Positions 1-12,400 of a stretch of 64,000 bases of DNA are shown one piece after another; the first letter of the stretch is position 1; every line of letters starts with the position of its first letter. Location of the stretch: positions 616,960 to 680,959 of the forward strand of contig AZLU01000001.1 in the NCBI GenBank assembly GCA_002224055.1, given 5' to 3'. Position numbers and translations under genes: made by a program. Source of the stretch: Pezizomycotina sp. ARF18 (taxonomy: Eukaryota > Ascomycota). Below the pieces are notes generated by a model. It saw only the letters and a list, made by a program, of their open reading frames with translations, had not been told where the DNA came from and did not search any database.

Positions 1-1930
1 TAATCTCTATATCCATCCACCAACATCTCTATAGCATAGCTTAATATCTCTATATCTATCTACTAATTCTCCATAGCATAGCTTAATATCCCCATAGTAG
101 AGTACCGGTATCCCTATAGTATAGAGCAACATCTTCCTATCTATTCATCAACATCCCTATGCAGAATACCGATATCCCTATACATAGCTTAATACTATAA
201 ACGTCCTCCTACTAATATTATATATTATATCCCTATATTAAATTAATATATTATTAACCTTTAAACTAAGAAATAAAACTGGAAAGATTCTACTTACTAA
301 AACTAAAAATTATAGCGGTATCTAAGTCATAGAGGTATTATATAAAAGAATAACAGAATTCTATAGTATACCCGATTGCTATAGAGTACTTTAAAAGAAC
401 TAGAAAATTAAAAGTTAGAACTTAATAGAAGAGTCTAAGTTCTATAACTAAAAAAAAAGAGTCCTTTTTAATACCTTAAGTAGACTACTATTAGAATCTA
501 TACTTTTTAATATTAAAAAAATAGCTAATAGAGGTAAAAATATTTTTTATAGACGGTCTAAAGATATAAGGACTTCTTTTTTTATCTAAAACCGCTCTTA
601 GAGCTTAAAACGAGTTATATAGCGCTTAAATAAGATAAATTTCTAAGTTTCTATAGATTATTACTATAGATTCTTAAAAATTTAATAATTTTAAGATTAG
701 AAGTTCTAATAGCTTTAAGGATTTATAGAGATATTTTTTTTTATCTTTACTCGCGTTTTTTAATACTAATTATATAGGATTAATCGATAGAATTAGTAAG
801 TTTTAAGATCGAAAATTCTAATTTTTTAAAGGATAAATCTCTTTGAGTTTTAAAAAAATAAGACTCTATAGTTTTACTTTTAAATCTCTAAGTTATCTGT
901 ATTGTAATATAGGATCTATAAGTAAGCCGGGATTCTGGGGTCCGGTAATAGGATAATAGCGGTATCTTATAATTACCTTCTTTCTAGTTTTAGTGAAAAC
1001 GACCTAAATCTCTATTATTTAGTATTAGGATACGGAGTAGTTCTTTAGTTTTAGTAAGTAGGATCTCTCTGGTTTTATCTCTCTGGTTTTATTCTCTGGT
1101 TTTAAGGTTTTGCTATACGTTGGTTTAATTTAGGGATATGATATGGTAATGTTGTGGGAGGACACCATAAGTGTTGAACTATGGTTATAGAAATACCGGT
1201 GCTCTTTATGAGATGTTGAGCTATAGTATGGAGATATTAGTAGATAGATATAGAGATGTTGAACTATGGTATAGGGATACTGGTACTCTGCTATAGAGAT
1301 GTTGAGCTTATAGTAAGAGATGTTGGTAGATAGATATTGGAGATATTGAGCTATGAATAGATATGTTGCCTATGGTATAGGGATACTGGTGCTCTGCTAT
1401 AGATGTTAAGCTATAGTATGGGGATGTTGGTGGATAGATATGGAGGTGTTGCCTTATAATATGGAGATTCCGGTGCTCTGCTATGGAGATGTTGAGGCAT
1501 ATAGTATAGATATGTTGCTTTATGGTATGGGAATACCGGCTCGCTATAGAGATATTAAGCTATAGTATAGGGTGTTGGTGGATAGATATGGAGGTGTGTC
1601 CATAGTATGAGATACCGGTGTTCTGCTATGGAGATGTTGAGCTATAGTATAGAGATGTTGGTAGATGGATATAGAGATATTAAACTATAGGCATAAGGAT
1701 GTTAATAGATAGATATAGAGATATTATAGCTAGTAGATATATAATAATATAATAAATAATTATTAGTAGATAGAGATATTAAGCTATAGCATAGGGATAT
1801 TATAGCTAGCAGATATATATAAATAATATAATAAATATATATAAAATAATTCCCAAATCGATATAAAAAATATAAAATAAAATATAAAATTATATTAATA
1901 TCTATAAATAGAATTATTTTTTATATATAA
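1..1930. repeat. Palindromic minisatellite element, copy 1 (cut by window start)
   Basis: Positions 1-190 carry short units of the type ATCTCTATG..ATCCACCAAC in one orientation. Positions about 1125-1835 carry the reverse complement of the same units (GATGTTGGTGGATAGATATGG and GGATACCGGTGCTCTGCTATAG types). Between them, 240-1110 is TA-rich DNA without unit structure. The right edge, 1845-1930, matches the right edge of the second copy at 6545-6632, including the short motif AATTCCCAAATCGAT. The left end lies outside the window. Many units show C to T and G to A type differences from the cleaner copy at 5.4-6.6 kb, as expected of RIP-like mutation. No coding capacity is seen. Confidence 0.75.
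240..1110. other. TA-rich, RIP-like decayed stretch
   Basis: This stretch is strongly enriched in TA, TTTT and CTATAG-type words and poor in G and C, with stops in every frame. It separates the two oppositely oriented unit arms of element copy 1. It may be an inserted and mutated transposon or the element's own unique centre; the second copy has no counterpart. No protein similarity is recognisable. RIP (repeat-induced point mutation) is known in Pezizomycotina; that it acted here is an inference from composition. Confidence 0.5.
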
Positions 1931-2420
1931 ACAGTGTCTTGGCGGGTTAAAGATACGCCTGGTACCCGCCAGGCGGTCAGAGGGTGCCAAACCCGGCCGC
2001 CCGCCGGCCTCAAACGCTATAATAAAATTTTTACTTAATTTATCTAAGGCTAAGTTTACTATAATTTTTTAAATTTTATTAAAACTTTTTAATAATTAAT
2101 GTTATATTTTTCTTATAGAATAATTAATTTTTATACTTTATAATTTAAAATATAAATATAGATTTTAGTTAAAAAACTTTAATAATATATTAATTTAGTA
2201 TTTATTAAATAAATCTTAAATAAATTTTTAACTTAAAAAATATAAAATAATATTAATTAATATTTATTAGGTCTAGCCTTAGGTATATTTCTCGTTTTAA
2301 AAATGTTAGTAGATTTTTTGAGCACCCTCTTTTTTTTAGAGACCACTTTGAGTAAATCCAATTTAAAAAAAAAAAAATTTTTTTTGAACATTTCTTTTTT
2401 TCTGAGCACACTTTTGTCTT
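1931..2420. mobile_element. GC-rich hAT-like end motif followed by AT-rich remnant
   Basis: At 1931-1950 the sequence reads CAGTG followed by a CTTGGCGGGTTAA word, then a GC-rich block to about 2020 with several GGCGG/CCGCC words. The rest, to 2420, is very AT-rich with poly(A)/poly(T) tracts. The same GGCGGGTTAA word, followed by CCCGACCCGG, sits at 6636-6665 next to the second minisatellite copy. Ends of the form CAGTG..GCGGGT are common in fungal hAT DNA transposons, so a decayed hAT end is plausible. No transposase remnant and no opposite end were identified, so the assignment is weak. Confidence 0.25.
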
Positions 2421-3862
2421 GTGGCTAGACATATTTTTTTTTTCTTGTTGTTACGCAGCCACGAAGTGACTACAAAGAATATTAATTTTGTTACTTCTTC
2501 GGCAAGATTATAGACGAGCGTGCTTATAAAAAAGAGTCAAGTTACTTAAGGTACAAGAAGAAAATACTTTAATGGTCTAGATCAACAACAGGCTCACCAC
2601 TATCAACCTTTTTTCATGACGGATGTGGGCGGGCTTCTGTGCAGATGGCAATGCTTTGTTTCATCTAATTTAGTGGCAACAGCCGTCGCTGCCCTGGCTA
2701 GGGTACCATTTCCTACTTAACAACAACAGCGTACTTTCAACTTTACAAGGGAATCGGTCCGCCACATCGACCCCAGCCATCTAAACATGTCAAGGTCCTT
2801 TTGATAGCGTTGCTCGCTCCCATAGATATCTTCATCGATACACGGTATGCTCCATCGTAAGCAATGCGCTGTTGATGCTCCACAGCCAGAGCTCATCACG
2901 CATGGGAGCTGTCAAGAAGATTTCCGCGTATTGGTGAATGATCATGACCGCTGTAGGGTTCTCTCAGTGCATGCGGTTTGATCAAATGGGGCCTAAGATG
3001 TTTGTTGCTTTTGATGCTCTTTTTCAAGGTAACTTAAAGTGTGCATTACAAAGTAAAGTTTATTTTTTGTTTATTAAAGGTACTTAGTGTTTATTTACTT
3101 TTTATGTATTTTTTAAATACTCTAGTACTTAGACTTAGTACTTCTTATTTAGATTTTCCTTTTTTCATGCTTTATTTATTTATTTGGAGTGGAGTCATCA
3201 ACTACTTAAGTACCTCTTTCACCTTTAAAGTTAAAAATACCCTACTCACCTAATTACAGTTTTCATTTGCACCTACAGTACCTGTCATAAGTTCTATACC
3301 TTCACGTTTTTCTTAGATGATTTTCTTATTCTTTATTCAACGGAAACATCTTTCTCTCTATCTCGAACTTCTCTTCCACCTTCTCTCCATCATCATCATA
3401 TTGTGTCTCTTCGAGCGATACCCTTTATTATTCAATATTTCATATCGTCATACCCTGTCTGAATAAGTAAAAGGAAAGATACACCCTTCTATTCAAGTTT
3501 ACCATCACAGCAAGCTCCCCCCCCCCCCCAGCGTCGTACCCTTGGACCAATGATCTATCTTTTTAGATAGTGCAAGCTCCCAAAGGTGTGTATTCTCTAT
3601 AACTCTACTTCCTCTCTTTCGTTTCAAATATCCATTGTATTCCTCATCTTCCTCCTGCACCTGGTTTTCCTACCCAAGTTTCCCTTGCAATTTTATCACT
3701 CCCTCCGGTTGCCTTCACACTCCCATTTCCTCTTTTCTCTTTCTCTGTCACAGTACCATACTCACACCCTGTATTGAGAAAACAAAAAAAAAAAAAAAAA
3801 AAAAAAAAAATACGTCTTTAATCCATTCACATCACACATTACAGTTCTAGCCCATCTTCACC
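2421..3862. other. Intergenic region, pyrimidine-rich toward the right
   Basis: No gene is supported here. The left part is AT-rich; 3340-3780 is strongly pyrimidine-rich with a C10 run near 3518, as in fungal promoters and 5' leaders. A run of about 31 A residues lies at 3784-3810. The stretch probably includes the leader of the gene starting at 3863. Confidence 0.5.
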
Positions 3863-5320
3863 ATGTCCGCAACCAATACGCCCCGCAAAGAAGTACTGAG
3901 TGCCGTACCGGCGGCTTCTAGCTGGGAAGCTCTCGCTTCCCGGCCCAAATCCCCCTTCAATGCCCGCCTACGCACCAGCGTGGCGTGGCGCGGCTTCTTC
4001 CTCCCATTGAAGCGCAAAGCCGAGGAACCTTCGCCATCTCTTCTCGGAATTTCAGTCGAGATGTCGCCAAAAAAGCTTCGGCTGGCAGGCCCTGGTTTCA
4101 CTGGGAACAAATCGCCGCGACTCGAAGGCGAACTTGCAGCTCCCTAATCTCCCTCACCGCTGAACGGGCACCTCCGCCACGATACAAGCCTGCAGATGAT
4201 CACACGATTGCGCTTTTTGAAGTTCTTCGTGTCATATAGGGGGGTTTCTCAAAAGGATAGCGGAGAGATGGTTTCTGACGTTTTTAGAATGCCTAAGGGC
4301 GAATGGAAGATGGTCGTGGTCGTTGCGGATAGCTCCAGGATCCGGTTGCCGAAGCCTCTCAATGATCTTCCGATTGTCCGGCCGAAGATTTTTCGACTTT
4401 TCAGCGACGGTCTTCACACAAACAACGTTTTACCAGAGGCGCCCGACTTGCGGAGCTTCCCTGGGGGGCCAAAAGCTGTCTGAGTCTGCAACGCTCGGTG
4501 GATTGTTGCGAGGGACGAACTCCGGTACCGTGTGGGTTGTCACAGTCGGACACCTATTTTTCGATCAGCAGAAGGGTAAATTGCCGACTATCAAGGACGA
4601 GGAGGCGCTGTCGACGGTGTACTGCCCGAGTGTTGGGGTGCTAAGGTCGATTAAAATCAAAACCGAGACTCCATCAACAACGGAAACCTTCTCCTGCAGC
4701 TGTTCACGTCTGCAAAAGAACAACGCGAGCTTGACGACCTAAAGGAAGATGAGTTGAAGTTGTGGCTTGGCGAATGCATCCACGCCTCGTTGAAAAGGGG
4801 TTACCGAAGCGTCACATCTCAAATTACAGGACCTGGCGGTGATAGAAATAAGAGACGAGCGGGTCGGGGAGAACCTGTTCGACGATGGTGTGAGGTTTTC
4901 AAGTCGGGGATAGTAGGTGTTACGGGTGTTAGCAGAGCGAAGGTCGGGGAGAAGGTCACTGTGTTGGGGATGATGTCAGGCAGCTCTCCGGGGCTCGTTA
5001 CTGATTGGGGCGGGGCTTATATCGTCGAGCTCGGCGGCAAAGATGGGCGCGTTTTCGAACACGGTACATAGATCACGGAACTGATACGATAGCTAAGGCG
5101 ATTCGGGGGATGGGTTTTCAATCAGGATGGCATGTGGGTAGGTATGAATGTTGGGGGTTCTTTGTCTAGCACGACTGACCAAACTGATACGTTTTCCAGA
5201 TCGGTTTTTATTGAAGCGGAGGATATTTTAAAATGGGTCGAAGAAATCGTCGGGGAGAGAGTAGAGTTATCACCGAAGCCTCATTCTCCGGTGAAGGTCA
5301 CCCGGCCTTTATATTGCTGA
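3863..5320 (+). pseudogene. Broken gene with a trypsin-like (PA-clan) domain
   Basis: A good start context (CACCATG) opens a 94-codon frame at 3863, but the downstream similarity is spread over other frames. At about 4440-4600 the translation contains SESATLGGLLRG and VTVGHLFF. This resembles the start of the trypsin-like domain found in many uncharacterised filamentous-fungal proteins, where TxGH carries the catalytic histidine. At about 4900-5010 a different frame reads GVTGVSRAKVGEKV and LGMMSGSSPGLV, like the later part of the same domain. The expected GDCGSW-type serine motif was not found. At least three frame changes are needed. Given frame breaks in other genes of this window, some may be sequence errors, but the missing serine motif favours a decayed gene. 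Enzyme activity and substrate are unknown. Confidence 0.4.
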
Positions 5321-5429
5321 CAATGCATCCATTAAAGAGAATGGTTTCTTTATTGTATAAGGCAAGAAGCTTTGGGAGTTATATGTAAAAAGTAATATAA
5401 TACAAAAGATAAAGAAATAGGTTTAATTT

Positions 5430-6605
5430 CTTTTTTTTTTTTTTATATATATAATTTTATATTTTATTTTGCATTTTACATCGATTTGGGAATTATTTTA
5501 TATATAATTTATTACATTATTTATATATATCTGCTAGCTAAACAATATCCCTATGCCATGGCTCAACATCTCTATCCACCAATATAATTATTTATTATAT
5601 TATATATATCTGCTAGCTAACAACATCTCTATGTCTATCCACCAAGATCCCATGCTATGGCTCAACATCTCCATGGCAGTGCACCGGTATCTCTATGTCA
5701 TGGCTTAATATCTCCATGCCTATCCACCAACATCTCCATAGCAGAGCACTGGTATCTCTATGCCATGGGGCAACATCTCCATGTCTATCTACTAATATCT
5801 TTATGGCAGAGCACCGTTATCCCTATATTATGGCTCAAGATCTTTATGTCTATCCACCAACATCTCCATGTCTATCTACTAATATCTTTATGGCATAGCT
5901 TAATATCTCTATGTCTATTTACCAACATCTCTATATCCGTCCACCAACATCTCTATGGCATAGCTTAACATCTCTATAGCAGAGCACTAGTATCTCCATG
6001 CCACGGGGCAACATCTCCATGTTTATCTACCAACATCTCCATGGCAGAGCACCGGTATCCCTATACCATAGCTCAAGATCTCCATGTCCATCCACCAATA
6101 TCTCTATGCTATGGCTTAGTATCTCCATATCTATCTACATATGACATGGTGATGCTGGTGGATAGATATGAGATGTTTCCCCATGGCATAGAGATACCGG
6201 TACTCTGCCATAGAGATATTAAGCTATACCATAAAGATATTATAGTAGATAGACATAGAGATATTAAGCTATGCTATAGAGATATTAGTGGATAGAGATA
6301 GAGATCTTAAGCTATAGCATGGGGATACCGGTACTCTACTATAGAGATGTTGAGCCATACTATAGAGATATTAGTGGACGGATATGGAGATGTTGGTAGA
6401 TAGACATGGAGATGTTAAGCCATAGCATGGGATATTGGTGGATGGACATGGAGATGTTGCCCCATGCCATGGGGATGTTGTTAGCCAGCAGATATATATA
6501 ATACAATAAATATATATATAAATAATATAATAAATTATATAATAAATAATTCCCAAATCGATGTGAAAATGCGAAATAAAATCTAAAATTATATAAAAAA
6601 TATCT
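5430..6605. repeat. Palindromic minisatellite element, copy 2 (complete)
   Basis: The outer ends are inverted repeats. About 5433-5545 reads ATTTTGCATTTTACATCGAT, then TTGGGAATTATT, then AT-rich sequence up to CTGCTAGCTAA. The reverse complement (TTAGCCAGCAG, then AATTCCCAAATCGATG) lies at about 6480-6600. Inside, 5545-6140 is a tandem array and 6141-6480 is the same array inverted. The array has a 65-bp higher-order period: unit starts at 5689, 5754 and 5819. Each period contains three related parts of about 18-25 bp, each opening with ATCTCTATG or CATCTCCATG. There is no gene; apparent frames are translations of the repeat. The structure resembles a foldback or MITE-like element, but the family is not recognised. 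Confidence 0.8.
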
Positions 6606-7490
6606 ACAAATAGAATTATTTTTTATATATAAAAATGTCTTGGCGGGTTAACCCGACCCGGCCGCTAAATATAATATAGCTTATAATTATAATAAGGTTA
6701 TACTTTATTCCTAAGATTTATTAAAAAATTATACTATTAAGCTCTTATAATATAGCTTAAAAAATTAAAAATTTTTTATTATTTTTGTTATAGTATTTAT
6801 TTATATATTTAGGTAATTTTTATAGTTTGTAATTATGTTAGAAGTTATAGTTATTATAATAATACTTATTTACTTTATATTTTTTTTTAAAATACTTTAT
6901 TTATATTTTTAGGTATTTTTTTTTTTTCTTATTTTAGTATAATCTTCTTGGCTAGTTTTTCCAAAATAACCTTAAATAAAGAAGTATCCCTTTTAAGATT
7001 ATAATTGCTAAAAGAGGCCCTTTTCACAAACATATCAAGTATATATAAAAAAAAAAACGAAGATCTAAACGTCCAATCCGGTTCCCGAAGCGAAAAACAT
7101 TTCATCCTCCGTGCTACCAACATATACCACTAACTCGAAATCGCTCTATATATACGAATGACAACGTCCTTTCTTTGAACTGAACTTTTCCCCTTCTAGC
7201 TATATATCTCTTCGAAAAGGGACACTTCCGAATCTGACCGTGATCGCTCCTACGGGTTTTATATCAGAGTGTAGTCGTATACATATCATTGATGGCTCCA
7301 AAAAAAAAAGAAAAAAAAAAAAAAAAAGAACAGATTATTCTAGTATTCAATATATACACACTACTTTAAAGAAAAGGAAAGGGGGAAAAAACTCCATGGA
7401 CTTCATACCGTCGTATCATATCAACCACCCCTATTACTTTATGCATACAATAATAATCAACAAAAGCTCCCGCTCTTCTCATCATCATCA
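6606..7490. other. AT-rich intergenic stretch with GC-rich motif at its left edge
   Basis: The left edge carries the GGCGGGTTAACCCGACCCGG block at about 6636-6660, shared with 1937-1950. The rest, to about 6950, is very AT-rich and RIP-like. From 6950 to 7490 there are poly(A) tracts and no supported gene. Confidence 0.45.
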
Positions 7491-7500
7491 TCACCACCTC

Positions 7501-8136
7501 TCACCTCCACCTCAGCGCCCGTTCCCCCCCGTCGTAACCCTCCTCAACCTCGTACAACCCGCCCACACCCCGCGCAACAACGACCAGCTTCTTCTTCTCC
7601 CTCTGGCGCCTCATTACGGTGCGAAGTAAGGTTTTATGAGGTCCATGTAGAACATAGTAGGGAGAGTTTGCAGAGGTATATTCCGGTTTTATACGATAAT
7701 AACGTGCGCCCCGTTTACTTTCATTTGTTGTACGACGTAAGGGTTTTACATCTTTCCACGTCGCGTAGATAGTGCCGAAGTCGAAGTGGCGGTATTTGTG
7801 GATAAAGTGTCCAGGATTACGTTGAGGAGGTATAGTAGCCATACGCCGATTACTAAGGTTTCTTTTTTTTGGGGGGAAGAGGAGGTGCCGGGGGAAAATG
7901 GAGGTTGTGCTGGAACTAGAGCCGGATGAGGACGCAGAGGGTGGCGAAGGCGAAGAGGGACCATTCGTATATCTGAAGGGAACAGGAAAGAGGAGGTTTG
8001 TCAGTTTTATAGAAGTAAGAAAAGGAAAGAAATAGAGGGTAGTTGTATATTTGAAAGTAGGGAAAAGCTAAGTGCGCTTCTTACCATCGGCTGCCCAACC
8101 ATACATGTGAACCTGGGAGTCCGCGCCCGACTCCAT
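7501..8136 (-). CDS. Probable small integral membrane protein, frame-broken
   Basis: On the minus strand a start at 8136 opens MESGADSQVHMYGWAADG, followed by a consensus donor (GTAAGA) at 8084 and an acceptor at 7973. The second exon shows hydrophobic segments in more than one frame: YEWSLFAFATLCVLIRL just after the acceptor and VIGVWLLYLLNVILDTL near 7830-7880. HFDFGTIYATWKDVK follows near 7760. The pattern of short N-terminus, hydrophobic helices and a conserved-looking HFDFG segment suggests a multi-pass membrane protein, perhaps one of the rhodopsin-like fungal families. That assignment is a guess. At least two one-base frame changes separate the segments, and the 3' end is unclear. The gene may be intact in the organism and broken here by sequence errors. 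Confidence 0.4.
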
Positions 8137-9486
8137 CGTTATATATATATATGTGTGTGTGTGTACTCTCTTATAAATATCGTTTATTTCTTATAGATAT
8201 TTCCATTGTACGCCTTTTACTTCTTCCTATTCATTAAGTCCGATACCAACAAAAAAAAAATTTGATGAAACTCCTCGAACTAATAAGGACCAGTACGTAC
8301 CCCACATGCAGAAGACTTCCTTTCAAGGTGTAGTTTCGACATAACAGAAGAAAAGCTATTCCCCAGGCCATTCTTTTCTCATATCCCCTGTCGCCAGGGG
8401 TTCAATATATACTTATATATATATACAGAAAATCGGCAGGGACACTTTCCAGGGTCCGTCCAAAAATAAAGGGAAAAGGATCGGCCTGAAAAAACGTCAG
8501 GGCCCCACGCCCGCGGGGACCTCAACGTCGTTCGCTTTTCATGATCATCATTTTCTCAATTCCACTGCCCGTTTTGATTGCTCCCGGGAATCCACTGTGT
8601 TAGTCTCGTCAATCTTAGACAATAACGTTTCGGTGTTTCTCGTGCACGGCAGCATGGGGTTGGGAAAAAAAAAAAAAAAAAAAAACGGTGGAGTAAGCCT
8701 GTCTTGTGAGTGGAGGTTTCCTCTCGTCTTCTCACTTCTTTAGCCATATACCGCATAGCGAGATCGAAAACCGGTGAAAATTCTCTTCGGCGACATCATG
8801 TAAAAGAAAAAAGAGAAATAGTAAATCTTGCCGAAAGAGCCCGAAGAGTCACTTCAGTCATGAAGAAAGTATTCTGTTTGGGGTTTTGGGGAAGAACAGG
8901 GACGAACCGGTTCCGTTGCAGCAAAGAATGTGTAAACTCCCATCGAAATATATATTGCTCTCGAAGAGGGTCACCAGTTTTCTCTCCAAATAAATAGCAA
9001 GGGGCGCCTTTTTTCCATTAATTTAGGTTCATCATCTATTTCGTGAATACAAAATAAGCATGTATATACATGTCGAACATTGCAACCAAAGCAACTGCCC
9101 AATTATTAGGAAAACTAAAATCGATGTAAACGTAAGATGTATAAAGGGTGTTTTGAGCCAAAATAGTGCTTTTATATAGTATAATGAAAAAGGAATTAAA
9201 ATCGGAAAGAACGAAGTCGACGGGTATATCAACAGAATCCAAAAGAATACCTTCCGATAGTGTCAAAAAGAAAAAAAAAAACTAGCAAAGTATATATATA
9301 TAAAGCCCAAAAAAAACCTCAACCTGAAAGCAAAAAAGCAAATGGTATATCAATCACATAATAACACACAACCCCCTCCCCCTCCCTTCCCGCTATCAAA
9401 ACTTCCTCTCCGGCCCATAGTACTATCCCCCGCAACGCTCGCGCTCGCAGCCCTCTTCGCCGCTTTTTTCTTCGCCTTCATATCCC
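8137..9486. other. Intergenic region
   Basis: No gene is supported. There are TA repeats near 8145-8165 and 8408-8425, several poly(A) tracts, and a GC-rich patch near 8490-8530. The right end is the 3' flank of the F-box gene. Confidence 0.5.
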
Positions 9487-12400
9487 TCACATTCCTCGCC
9501 GCGCTGCGTTCCGCGCGGACGGTTGCCGCCTCACGCTCCCGTGGCCGTAACTACCCGCCGGACTCCTCCTTATCCCGCCCGGCGACGGAGAATGGTGGTT
9601 GTGGTAGTCCCTCGACAGCCGCTGCTGCGCGAGGTTTAAATTCGCCGGCGTGAGCTGCGAGCGCTCGCTATTATCCATGAACTGCGGGTTTACGTACGGC
9701 GGCTCGTGGCTGCGCCTGTTACGCCTCGAGTTCGAGCGGCGCTGCGCGAGGCGCGTCGCGGGCTGTTGTGGAATGGGGGGTAGCGGCGCTTGGTAGTTCG
9801 CGGGGATTAAAGACTGCACCGGCCGTGTAGATTGTTGGGAGCGGGGAGGTTGCGGCGGTACGGGCGATTCTTGCGGTAGAGGCGGTAGGGGAGCTTGCAG
9901 CTGCGGTGGGGAGGATGGTGGTGTCCGCTGTTGTACTTGTACCTGTACCTGCTGGGGTTGCGGTGGTAGAGGAAGGTGAGGTTGCGAGACGTCTGCTGCA
10001 ACGTCCATGTCCGCCGGCGGGAAGAGCGCGGGCGACGTGGCGGTATTTGTGTGGGAAGGTACGCGGTGGCTGGGTAGCCGTGAAAGCATCGGCGGCGGTG
10101 ACATTTGTTGCCGCTGTGGAGGGGGAGGCGGTTGTTCGACGGCGACGGTCTCGTAGTTAACTCGCGGGCTCCCCGGCGTTGCTATATACTGGTTGTTGCT
10201 GCTGTTGCTGCGGCTCCCGGCAGTGTTAGGGCGCGATTCTATATTCTCGGACGGCCTGGAGCCCGGTTGCGTTGAAAACGAAGGCTGCGGAACTCTCGTA
10301 GAACGAACGTGTTCCCGCGGACTATCGAAGGGTTCGGGTGCGCGGCGTCTGGGAGGGGATGACGACGTGCTCGGCTGGACAGTGGCGGTAGTACCGAGAC
10401 CAGAAGGCACAGGCGGCAAGTCTCGAGCCAAGTTCGGGATAGCACTGGGGGAGTGGGGTGCAAGCGACGTAGTCCGCGGTGGGTGTAGTGTTGGATTAGG
10501 GCTAGGCGCTGACGTAGCATTGGCGCTGGTCACCGCCGGCGTATTTGGAAGGCTGGGTTGACGAACGGGTGGTACGACGGACCAGCACCTGCGGAAACGG
10601 ACCCACCCATTGATATCTCACCAGCCAAAGCAGGATTGATGGGGGAGACAGGAGACGTTATCCGCAGAGACGGAGCGTTCCTCCTAATCATCGAACCTGC
10701 TCTGTTGACGATCGACCTCGTACTACCCGCCCTTCCGATTCTAGGACTACCTTCTTCGCTAAGTTCGGGTGCCGTGTTTGACCTCTCCACGCCTGACGGC
10801 TGAAAGTGAACCCTGGCATCCGGGTTTGAAATACCCATCGTTGCTGCTCTTTCTGCTAGTCGCTCGTGGTAGTCGTAAAGCACCGTCGTCACCGCAGATT
10901 CCGCGTACGGCGGAGGCGGTTCTATCCACGGTTCCTCCCTCAATCCAGCAGTCTATAGTTCGTAACCGATGCGCTAGGCTCGTTGGCGGCCTCGGGCCTT
11001 CGGCGCGGAGTTCGCGCAGCAGCTGCAGCGGCAGCGGTCGCGGCACGCTGGAGCGAATTGATCGAGCGCATTTCGCCGTGGGCGTAAGGTTGATCCATCA
11101 CCTCCTCCTCGTCATCGTCGGAGCGGTCCTCGTTATCGGCAGCTGCCACTTGGTTAGGAGAGAGCGAGCGGGCAGTCACATTCGGACGGACGGCGGTGCT
11201 CGGAGCGCGGGTTAGAGACGGACCTCCAGCGCTGGACGGCATGGGTGGCATGTTATCTCCACCGCGGCCCTCCGCGCGGCAACCGTGCGCCTCCTGACAA
11301 TGCTCACTTCGGTGTCCATGTCCACCTGCTGCTCCTCCAGCTTTTCTAACGGTACCAAGCTGCCATCGCCGACCTCGATCGTCACGATATCCTTCTCGCT
11401 CACTGAAGGACCACGCACAAGTCAAAAAACACGATCCTTCCACCACCAAGAGGTAGAGGATTGCCTTCTTCGTCCAGCTCTCCGGTATCGACACCAGCCG
11501 CGACAGCCACGAGCCTTTCCCCCCTAATGGACCTCGTAAACTTCACCCGAGCAGGCCATCGACATCGCCGACCTTCTTGCCGTTCACGAAAACGTTTCGA
11601 AACCTATCGGATGCGACGTGCTGCCATTGCGGCGTGTGCGTGGCTCCAAGGTCGAGGTCAGCTCCGTTACCGCTATTGCTGCTGTTACTGCTGGCGTGTC
11701 CGCTACCGTTGTCGTGCTCGTTAGTGTTTTCCAAACTCGACGGTACACCATAAATGAACACCGATCTTGACCCGAATCCTGCAGCGACAATCCCACCGTC
11801 GTTGCTAGGCGCCGGCAGCGTCGATGGAGGTAAGGAATCCGTCGCCGGAGCCGTGAAATACGTATACCCGTTCCGGAGGTCGTCCACCCGCACAGCCCTG
11901 AAAGATGCGAATACCTTGTCGTACGTCACCGTCCAGCTAGAACTCTCTCCAGCGTGGGGTAGCAGCGTAGCATGCGAATTATCTCTGGAAGAGCGTGGGA
12001 ACAGAATCTGCGTCGTCCACATCTGCGATAGCAGGTCTGACACGGGCATATCTTGCGAGAAGAAAGGCGCTGAGATAACCACCGTAACAGGATTGGTGGA
12101 ACTTAATGTCGAACCCATCAGGACCGTCCCGTCTAGCGAAAAGAATAGAGAATCCACGGTCTCGCATTTGACACTACGGCTGGAGCTCATACCCAGGCTT
12201 TCGGCTCTTAGGGATATGACTTCCACCCGCCTTCGTACGCTAACGCGAGCACCGCAGCTCCCGGAGACAACGCGATAGTCCGCGGTTCATTTTCCAGGTC
12301 GAGAGACTGTGTCATTTTCACTTTCGGTCCCGTGAGATCGTACAATGACACCTTGTGCGAAGAAGAAAGCACGACCATCATCGAACCGTCGTCCAATATA

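Noticed and set aside
5657-6295. Open frames of 67-103 codons with repeated HLHVYLLISLW-type words
   Set aside because: They are translations of the 65-bp tandem array. The period is not a multiple of three, so the frame has no constant protein repeat, and no start or splice context supports them.
5545-6480. Regularly spaced repeats considered as a CRISPR array
   Set aside because: The units are contiguous and mutually similar, without unique spacers, and inverted in the second half. The surrounding genes are eukaryotic.
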